The position numbers and the translations under genes were made by a program. The notes under the pieces were generated by a model that did no database searches, had not been told where the DNA came from, and saw only the letters and a list, made by a program, of their open reading frames with translations. Below are positions 1 through 5,456 of a stretch of 14,127 nt of DNA, piece after piece. This DNA comes from Robiginitomaculum sp. GTDB taxonomy: Bacteria > Pseudomonadota > Alphaproteobacteria > Caulobacterales > Maricaulaceae. Location of the stretch: assembly GCA_026993275.1 (NCBI GenBank), contig JALWUB010000363.1, positions 1-14,127 of the forward strand, in the 5' to 3' direction. The number at the start of each line of letters is the position of its first letter. Position 1 is the stretch's first letter.

Positions 1-920
1 GCGCCGCGGGCCTGCTGGAAGAGGCCTGGGCCTCCAAGCCGCACCCGGCGCTGGCGCTGGCCTATCGCGACCTGAAGGAGAACGAAAAGCCCCGCGCCCG
101 GGCCAAGCGCCTGCGCGGCCTGGCGCACTTGAACCCGGAACACCGCGAAAGCCGCATCTTGCTGGCCGAGGTAGCGCTCGAGGAACATGATCCGAAGGCG
201 GCGCGCGCGGCCTTGCAGCCGGTGCTGGAGGCCGAACAGCCGCCATCGTCGCGGCTGTGCAATCTGATGAGCCAGATCGAGCGCGCGGCGGGCAACAGGG
301 ACGAGGCCACGGCGTGGCTGCACCGGGCCATGAGCGCGCCGGGCGAGCCGGACTGGTCCGACCTGGACCCGGAAGGCCCGGCCTTCGGCTATCGCGACGA
401 GGACTGGGCCCGGCTGGTATACAGCTTTGGCGATGCCGGCGAACTGATCCACCCGCGCCACGAGCGCTTCGAGCGGGTGCCGCTGGAGCCTGGCCAGGTG
501 CTGTTTCTCGAAGCGCCGGAAGAGCCGGATTCGGCGTCAGAGCCGCAACAGCCGGAGGCGGGCGAGGCCGCTCTGGCCGGGGCGGCGGATGCGGATGCTG
601 CCTCTGGCAAGACCGGGGACGGAGCGGACGGCGCTGCGGCAGATGCACCGGATTCGCCTGCACCAGCGCCAAAGCGCGCCAAACGCAGGATCTTGCCATC
701 GCGCAAGCGCGGCCCGGCCAGAAAACGGGCAAAACCCAGGGCCGCCAAACCGCCAGCGGCGGCGCAAGGGTCTGGCACAGAGGGCCGCAAGGCCGAGCCC
801 CCGGCCAGCCCGGACATGGATGTGGCCGGGTTTCCGCGCCAGCCTGATGATCCCGGTCCGCTGATCGAGGATGACGGCGATGCCGCCAGCCCGTTATCGC
901 GCAAGCGCAAGGTGCATTGA
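1..920 (+). CDS. hemY: HemY-like TPR membrane protein, C-terminal part (5' end outside window)
   Basis: The open frame enters from the left edge (first complete codon at 3) and stops with TGA at 918-920. About 305 residues are visible. The repeat-like helical region and the segment RLCNLMSQIERAAGNRDEAT, followed by WLHRAMSAPGEPDW, match the C-terminal TPR region of HemY. That family is an inner-membrane protein linked to haem synthesis; its biochemical role is not settled, and the membrane segments expected at its N-terminus lie outside the window. After the HemY core, from about nt 510, comes a low-complexity tail. It is first acidic and alanine-rich, then strongly basic (Lys/Arg/Ala/Pro, about nt 670-790), then acidic again. 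The tail is probably disordered. No downstream gene is close on this strand except the tRNA. The family call is fairly sure; the symbol follows family practice. Confidence 0.8.
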   Translation, partial: AAGLLEEAWASKPHPALALAYRDLKENEKPRARAKRLRGLAHLNPEHRESRILLAEVALEEHDPKAARAALQPVLEAEQPPSSRLCNLMSQIERAAGNRDEATAWLHRAMSAPGEPDWSDLDPEGPAFGYRDEDWARLVYSFGDAGELIHPRHERFERVPLEPGQVLFLEAPEEPDSASEPQQPEAGEAALAGAADADAASGKTGDGADGAAADAPDSPAPAPKRAKRRILPSRKRGPARKRAKPRAAKPPAAAQGSGTEGRKAEPPASPDMDVAGFPRQPDDPGPLIEDDGDAASPLSRKRKVH

Positions 921-940
921 CAGGTCCGGCCTGCCAAAGC

Positions 941-965
941 CTGCCGCGGGCTCTTGCCCGCGCAG
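941..965 (+). other. hairpin between hemY and tRNA-Thr
   Basis: CTGC (941-944) and GCGGGC (946-951) pair with GCCCGC (956-961) and GCAG (962-965), leaving one bulged C and a TCTT loop. It lies 20 bases after the hemY stop. No T-run follows, so it is at best a weak terminator or an RNA-processing/stabilising structure for the hemY 3' end. Confidence 0.4.
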
Positions 966-994
966 CAGCGGGGCGCTAGGAAACGCCTCACCAT

Positions 995-1070
995 GCCGCA
1001 TTAGCTCAGTTGGTAGAGCACATCATTCGTAATGATGGGGTCGGGTGTTCGAGTCACCCATGCGGCACCA
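995..1070 (+). tRNA. tRNA-Thr (anticodon CGU)
   Basis: A full cloverleaf can be drawn. The acceptor stem is GCCGCAT (995-1001) with ATGCGGC (1060-1066). The D arm is GCTC/GAGC. The anticodon arm is CATCA (1021-1025) with TGATG (1033-1037), and its loop TTCGTAA carries anticodon CGT (1028-1030), which reads the threonine codon ACG. The T arm is GGGTG/CACCC with loop TTCGAGT. The CCA end is encoded (1068-1070), giving 76 nt in total. It stands alone, with no other tRNA in the window, and points toward the convergent end of the ClC gene 28 bases away. Confidence 0.97.
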
Positions 1071-1098
1071 CCTGCTTTCCTGGCGGCAAGCCCCTCCC

Positions 1099-2829
1099 CT
1101 ACAGACTGCGTTCCTCGTGCTCTTCCACCAGGCGCTGGTTATAGGCCAGCAGGGCGTCCTCGCGGGAGATATAGCCGATCACCTTCTGGTCGCCATAGCG
1201 CGAGCGCACCGGCGCGCCGTCCAGGTTTTCGGCCTTCAGCAGGCCCAGCGCCCGGCCCAGCGTGTCGTCGGCATAAAGCGCGGCGCCCTCCATGCTGACC
1301 TCCTTCTTGAGGCGGCTGATCGGGGTCATGAAATCGCGCACCCGCACGGTTTGCAGGATCAGGCGCTGCGGCCCCTCGCGCAGATGATAGCCGCGCAGTT
1401 CGATCTGTTTCTGGAACACATTGCCGCGGGTCACCCACTGGGTCAGCACCGTGGCCAGCGACACCGCCAGCAGGACCGCGATCGAGGCCTCGTAGGACTG
1501 GGTCAGTTCGAACACGATCAGGGTGGTCGAGATCGGCGCGCCCAGCACCGCGCCGGACAGCGCCCCCATGCCGACAATGGCGAAGAACTCCTGCGCTGCG
1601 GCGCCCTCGCCCAGCACCACTCCGGCCAGGGCGCCAAAGGCCGCGCCGGTCATGGCACCCAGATAGATGGACGGCGAAAACACGCCGCCGCCAAAGCGGA
1701 ATGACAGCGCAATCACGGTGGCAATGATCTTGGCGCCCACCAGCATGAGCAGCAGGGCCAGGCCATAGCCGCCATGCAGGGCGGTGCTGGTGGCCTCATA
1801 GCCAACCCCCAGGACTTGCGGGAAGGCAATGCCCATGGCGCCCAGAAGCACGCCGCCCAGCGGCGGCAGCGCCCACAGCGGCAGGCCGGCCCGTTTGGCA
1901 TGCTTTTGCACGAACAGGGGCCCGCGCACGATCAAGGTGGCAAAACCGATGGCAAGAGCGGCGCAGACCAGGCCGAGCACCACGGAAGCGGGGAAATCCA
2001 CCAGTCCGGCCTTGGGCACCGGCGGCAGCACAAAGGCGGGCTGTGCGCCCAGATAGGTGCGTGCCACCACTGCCCCGGCTGTCGCCGCCACCGCCGTCGG
2101 GGCAATCACCCGCAAGGCGTAATGGCCGAGCACCACCTCGAGCGCAAACAGCAGTCCCGCCAGCGGCGCATTGAACGAGGCGGCGACAGCAGCGGCCACG
2201 CCGCAGGCCAGCAGAGTGCGGGCATTGCGCGGTTTCAGCCCCAGCGCGCGCGAGGCCAAAGCGGCCAGCGTGCCGCCCAGATGCACCGCCGGGCCCTCGC
2301 GCCCGGCGCTGGCGCCGCTGCCGAGCGAGACAAAGGTGATGATGGCGGACATCAGGCCGGTGCGAAACCGGATATTGCCCTTGCCGACGGCGCGCGCCTC
2401 GATCACCTCGGCAACGCTTTGGGCGCGCAGCTCGTCCAGTGCCCGCAGGCGCCGGGCCAGCAGCAGCAGGGCGCTGACAGCGAGCCCGCCAATGATGGGC
2501 GCCAGCCAGACCTGCTCCCAGGGCAGGGCCGCGGCCGTGCTGGCAAGACGTTCTTCGGAACTGCCATAAAGCAGGCCCTGAACCGCCAGAATGGACAGGC
2601 GGAAGCCGAGCGTGGCAAACCCCGCCACCGTGCCGATGGCCCCCGCGGTCAGCCACAGCAGCACCGGGTGGTCGGCCTGATGGTGTATCCGGCCCGCCAG
2701 CCAGCGCAGCCAGACGGCAAGGGAGTGGTGATGATGGCGGTGGCGGTGATGGTGGTGGCGGGCTGGTCCATGCGTGGCCGCTGCCGAAGCCTCCTCGGAA
2801 GGTGCGGGCTCCGGCGGCAGGTCACTCAT
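1099..2829 (-). CDS. ClC-family chloride channel/transporter with C-terminal CBS region
   Basis: This 576-residue polytopic inner-membrane protein moves chloride or a similar anion. Visible ClC signatures are GSGAS (170-174), GREGP (176-180) with the external gating glutamate E178, the FNAPLAGLLFALE segment (219-231), and GGGVFSPS (380-387). The stretch from about 497 to 565 (VRDFMTP, then GYISREDAL) looks like a single or degenerate CBS region on the cytoplasmic side. At the position of the inner proton glutamate of E. coli ClC-ec1 (E203) this protein has valine 232, next to E231. The pore tyrosine appears to be Phe472, though that alignment is tentative. The N-terminus is cytoplasmic and carries HHHHRHRHHHH at 25-35. 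The ATG at 2829 overlaps the TGA of the upstream RHH gene (ATGA), which implies translational coupling. The stop is TAG at 1099-1101. Whether it is a channel or an exchanger cannot be told from sequence. Confidence 0.93.
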   Translation of the reverse strand: MSDLPPEPAPSEEASAAATHGPARHHHHRHRHHHHSLAVWLRWLAGRIHHQADHPVLLWLTAGAIGTVAGFATLGFRLSILAVQGLLYGSSEERLASTAAALPWEQVWLAPIIGGLAVSALLLLARRLRALDELRAQSVAEVIEARAVGKGNIRFRTGLMSAIITFVSLGSGASAGREGPAVHLGGTLAALASRALGLKPRNARTLLACGVAAAVAASFNAPLAGLLFALEVVLGHYALRVIAPTAVAATAGAVVARTYLGAQPAFVLPPVPKAGLVDFPASVVLGLVCAALAIGFATLIVRGPLFVQKHAKRAGLPLWALPPLGGVLLGAMGIAFPQVLGVGYEATSTALHGGYGLALLLMLVGAKIIATVIALSFRFGGGVFSPSIYLGAMTGAAFGALAGVVLGEGAAAQEFFAIVGMGALSGAVLGAPISTTLIVFELTQSYEASIAVLLAVSLATVLTQWVTRGNVFQKQIELRGYHLREGPQRLILQTVRVRDFMTPISRLKKEVSMEGAALYADDTLGRALGLLKAENLDGAPVRSRYGDQKVIGYISREDALLAYNQRLVEEHEERSL

Positions 2830-3050
2830 GCGCTCTCTTTGGTGTAATGGTTAAACAGCCAGACCCGCACGGCACTGGCCAGTCCGCTCTTTTCTGGACT
2901 GTCTGCACGGGATTTGTCAATCTCGGCAACCAGACGGGCCAGGGGCTTGCCGCTTTCCCTGGCGGCCTGTTCCAGCGCCGCCCAGAATTCCGGCTCCAGA
3001 GCCAGTGAAGTGCGGTGGCCGGCAATGGCGAGGGATCGTTTGACAAGCAC
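2826..3050 (-). CDS. small ribbon-helix-helix (RHH_4-like) protein
   Basis: A 74-residue protein beginning (V/M)LVKRSLAIAGHRTSLALEPEFW. This is the characteristic start of a small alphaproteobacterial ribbon-helix-helix family: a beta strand with the IAGHRTS motif, then helices through LEQAARESGKPLARLVAEID and SAVRVWL. RHH folds usually dimerise and bind operator DNA; the target here is unknown. I chose the GTG at 3050 because AGGAG stands 9 bases upstream (3060-3064) and the family begins at this point. The ATG at 3084-3086 would add 12 residues and has no Shine-Dalgarno sequence. The stop TGA (2826-2828) overlaps the ATG of the ClC gene, so the two are made from one message. It may control this operon, but that is inference. 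From memory, relatives are often found near fumC or sspB, neither of which is present here. Confidence 0.82.
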   Translation of the reverse strand: MLVKRSLAIAGHRTSLALEPEFWAALEQAARESGKPLARLVAEIDKSRADSPEKSGLASAVRVWLFNHYTKESA

Positions 3051-3099
3051 GTCTGCATACTCCTGATGTCTGACCTGCAGACACATAAGCGATTTGGCG

Positions 3100-3131
3100 C
3101 CGGCCGCAAGGCGACGCTTCGTCGCGGCCGG
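3100..3131 (-). terminator. hairpin after folA, possible weak terminator
   Basis: CCGGCCGC (3100-3107) pairs with GCGGCCGG (3124-3131). Inside, GACG (3113-3116) pairs with CGTC (3120-3123) around a CTT loop, with AAGGC bulged on one side. It begins a few bases after the folA stop when read leftward. No T-run follows, so termination may be partial and the RHH-ClC pair may receive folA readthrough. Confidence 0.4.
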
Positions 3132-3135
3132 AGCC

Positions 3136-3696
3136 CTATTGCGGGCCGGGTGTCTTGCGGTCAAACACGCTGATGGTATAGCTGCAAGGATCCTGTGCCG
3201 CCGCTGGAACGGGCGTGCGGCTGACCAGCGACCAGTGCTCTGGCGGCAAGTCCGCAAACCAGGCATCGCCAGGCACATCCAGGGGGATTTCGGTCAGATA
3301 AACCCGGTCCGCCAGCGGCAGGGCGAGCCGGTAGAGCGCGGCGCCGCCAATCACCACCATTTCAGACGCGCCGCCGGCCAGGGCGCAGGCGCGGCCATGG
3401 TCCAGCATGGCGTTGAAGTCCTCAAACACCCGCGCGCCGGGGGCCTCAAAGCCCGCATTGCGGCTGAGCACCAGATTGTCGCGCCCCGGCAGGGGCTGCA
3501 CATAAAGCGACTCCCAGGTCTTGCGCCCCATCAGCACCGGCTTGCCCAGGGTGGTGCGCTTGAAATGCGCCAGTTCCGAGGGGATATGCCAGGGCATCTT
3601 GCCCGCATGGCCGATGACGCCGCCGCGCGCGCGGGCAACAATCAGGGCAAGACGGATTTGCTTGGCCGCAGGCATCGGTCTATCAGGGGGCTCCAT
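3136..3696 (-). CDS. folA: dihydrofolate reductase
   Basis: FolA reduces dihydrofolate to tetrahydrofolate with NADPH in the cytoplasm, restoring the cofactor that ThyA oxidises. The 186 residues carry the family landmarks: GVIGHAGKMPW (26-36; the usual LPW is MPW), the catalytic acid E41 in SELAHFK (equivalent to E. coli D27), GRKTWES (57-63) and LSRN (77-80) in the NADPH-binding region, and IGGAALY (116-122). Length is normal or slightly long. Two ATG starts are possible, 3696 and 3675 (which removes MEPPDRP), and neither has a clear Shine-Dalgarno sequence. I give the longer form. The gene is divergent from the VUT gene, with only 29 bases between start codons (50 for the short form). thyA lies 0.9 kb away on the same strand, separated by the VUT/NIPSNAP pair. 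Confidence 0.95.
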   Translation of the reverse strand: MEPPDRPMPAAKQIRLALIVARARGGVIGHAGKMPWHIPSELAHFKRTTLGKPVLMGRKTWESLYVQPLPGRDNLVLSRNAGFEAPGARVFEDFNAMLDHGRACALAGGASEMVVIGGAALYRLALPLADRVYLTEIPLDVPGDAWFADLPPEHWSLVSRTPVPAAAQDPCSYTISVFDRKTPGPQ

Positions 3697-3725
3697 TGGG
3701 CAATCACGGGGCCAGGGGCTGGCGG

Positions 3726-4289
3726 ATGAACACTCTTAGCATGCGTCTTTGGCGGCTGAAATGGACATTTGTCTATATCGGCCTCATTCCGCTGGTGAAC
3801 TGGTCGTTCGCCTGGGCCCCAAACTGGGTGCTGGGACCGGGCTGGACATTCAATCCGGTGACCGTGGTGACCGGTCTGGTGCTGGTGGTGCGCGACTTTG
3901 CCCAGCGCGAGATTGGCCACCGGGTGCTCTATGCCATGGCCGTGGCCCTGGTGCTGACGGTATTTCTCGCCGGGCCGCAACTGGCGCTGGCTTCGGGCGG
4001 CGCCTTTGCCATAGCCGAACTGGCGGACTGGGCGCTTTATACCTTCACCGGCTGGCCGCTGTCGCGCCGGGTGTTCATCTCCTCGCTGATCGCCGCGCCG
4101 ATCGACAGCGTCGCGTTTCTCTATGGTGCCAACTTCATCCGCGCCGGGTCGCTGACCTTCGCCAACGCCTTCATGTCGGTGGCCGGCAAAATGGTTGGCG
4201 CGGTGGTGGTCGCCTATGTGATCTGGCGCGGCGAGCGCAAGACGTCTATGCTGGCGGCAAAACCTGCAAAGGGAGCGCCCAACCCATGA
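3726..4289 (+). CDS. VUT-family (DUF165/YhhQ-like) integral membrane protein
   Basis: A 187-residue hydrophobic protein with about five or six membrane spans. VVRDFAQREIG (54-64) and the segment around ELADWALYT (98-106), followed by a span containing APIDSVAFL (124-132), match the VUT family. The best-known member, YhhQ, imports queuosine precursors (preQ0/preQ1). This protein is a divergent relative, so the substrate should not be assumed. The ATG at 3726 has AGGGG (3714-3718) 7 bases upstream; an ATG 15 bases further in is less well placed. The stop TGA overlaps the next gene's ATG (ATGA at 4286-4289), so both are probably translated together. The C-terminus is short and basic (RGERK). The pair runs against the folA and thyA genes on either side. 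Confidence 0.85.
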   Translation: MNTLSMRLWRLKWTFVYIGLIPLVNWSFAWAPNWVLGPGWTFNPVTVVTGLVLVVRDFAQREIGHRVLYAMAVALVLTVFLAGPQLALASGGAFAIAELADWALYTFTGWPLSRRVFISSLIAAPIDSVAFLYGANFIRAGSLTFANAFMSVAGKMVGAVVVAYVIWRGERKTSMLAAKPAKGAPNP

Positions 4290-4597
4290 TTACCTGTTAT
4301 CTCAAATATGTCGTCGATCCGCTGAAGCTGGATGATTTCGAACACTATGCACGCTTGTGGATTCCGCTGGTCAACCGCCTTGGCGGCACCCATCACGGCT
4401 ATTTTCTGCCCCATGAAGGGGCCAACAACATTGCCTATGCGCTGTTTTCCTTTCCCAGCCTGGCCGATTACGAGCGCTACCGCCGCGAGGCGGCCGATGA
4501 TCCGGACTGCCAGGCGGCCATGGCCCATTACCGCAAGACCCGCTGTTTCCTGAGCTTCGAACGCAGTTTCATGCGCCCGGTGTTCGAGGGCGATTAA
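4286..4597 (+). CDS. NIPSNAP-family protein
   Basis: A 103-residue protein beginning [21 protein letters not shown], with [13 protein letters not shown] (33-45), [19 protein letters not shown] (48-66) and C-terminal [12 protein letters not shown]. This is the small alpha/beta-barrel NIPSNAP pattern of bacteria. The proteins form dimers; their substrates are mostly unknown, so I give no function. The start overlaps the stop of the VUT gene. The stop TAA (4595-4597) overlaps the thyA stop (4594-4596, opposite strand) in the tetranucleotide TTAA, so there is no room for a dedicated terminator between the two convergent genes. Confidence 0.85.
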   Translation: MITCYLKYVVDPLKLDDFEHYARLWIPLVNRLGGTHHGYFLPHEGANNIAYALFSFPSLADYERYRREAADDPDCQAAMAHYRKTRCFLSFERSFMRPVFEGD

Positions 4598-5388
4598 ACC
4601 GCCACCTTGGCCGTGATCGCCGGATGCGGGTCATAGCCGCTGAGCGCAAAATCGTCATAGACAAAGTCGAACAGGCCGTGCACGTCCGGGTTCAACTCCA
4701 TGCGCGGGAGGGCGCGGGGGGCGCGCGACAATTGTTCCCTGGCCTGGTCCAGATGGTTCAGATAAAGGTGCAGATCGCCAAAGCTGTGCACGAATTCGCC
4801 GGGCTTGAGCCCGGTCACCTGCGCCATCATCATGGTGAGGAGCGCGTAAGAGGCGATGTTGAACGGCACGCCCAGGAAAATATCCGCCGATCGCTGGTAA
4901 AGCTGGCAGGAGAGCCGCCCTTCCGCGACAAAGAACTGGAACAGGCAATGGCAGGGCGGCAGCGCCATCTGCTCCAGATCCGCCGGGTTCCAGGCCGAAA
5001 CGATGATGCGGCGCGAATGCGGCGTCTCGCGAATCTGGCGCACGGCCGTGCTGATCTGGTCAATGACGCGGCCATCCGGCGCCGCCCATGAACGCCATTG
5101 CTTGCCATAGACCGGGCCAAGCTCGCCATCTTCATCGGCCCATTCATCCCAGATGCGCACGCCGTTTTCGCGCAAATAGGCAATGTTGGTGCTGCCCTTG
5201 AGAAACCACAACAGTTCGTGAATGATGGATTTGAGATGCAGTGTCTTGGTGGTCAGCAGCGGAAAGCCGTCTTCAAGGTCATAGCGCACCTGGCGCCCGA
5301 ACACGCCGCGCGTGCCCACCCCGGTGCGGTCAGAGCGCTCGACGCCGCTCTCATAGACCTCGCGCAACAAATCCAGATATGGCCGCAT
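4594..5388 (-). CDS. thyA: thymidylate synthase ThyA
   Basis: ThyA methylates dUMP to dTMP using methylenetetrahydrofolate and releases dihydrofolate, which FolA recycles. The protein is 264 residues, the same length as the E. coli enzyme, and the key residues fall on the same numbers: R21, E58, the nucleophile C146 in PPCHCLF, R166-S167 in QRSADIF, D169, N177, H207 and Y209. A GGAG stands about 8 bases before the ATG at 5388. The stop TAA overlaps the stop of the NIPSNAP gene. The start is divergent from the DUF4153 gene across 68 bases. The same-strand partner folA is downstream but separated by the oppositely oriented VUT/NIPSNAP pair. Confidence 0.98.
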   Translation of the reverse strand: MRPYLDLLREVYESGVERSDRTGVGTRGVFGRQVRYDLEDGFPLLTTKTLHLKSIIHELLWFLKGSTNIAYLRENGVRIWDEWADEDGELGPVYGKQWRSWAAPDGRVIDQISTAVRQIRETPHSRRIIVSAWNPADLEQMALPPCHCLFQFFVAEGRLSCQLYQRSADIFLGVPFNIASYALLTMMMAQVTGLKPGEFVHSFGDLHLYLNHLDQAREQLSRAPRALPRMELNPDVHGLFDFVYDDFALSGYDPHPAITAKVAV

Positions 5389-5456
5389 GGCTGTGCTCCC
5401 GGTAATAGGATAGACTGATTCCGGCGCCTTGGCGCAAGTGGTGTAAAGGGGGTGTC

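Noticed and set aside
1774..2847. 357-codon plus-strand frame over the ClC gene
   Set aside because: Gln/Gly/His-rich shadow of a confidently assigned transporter.
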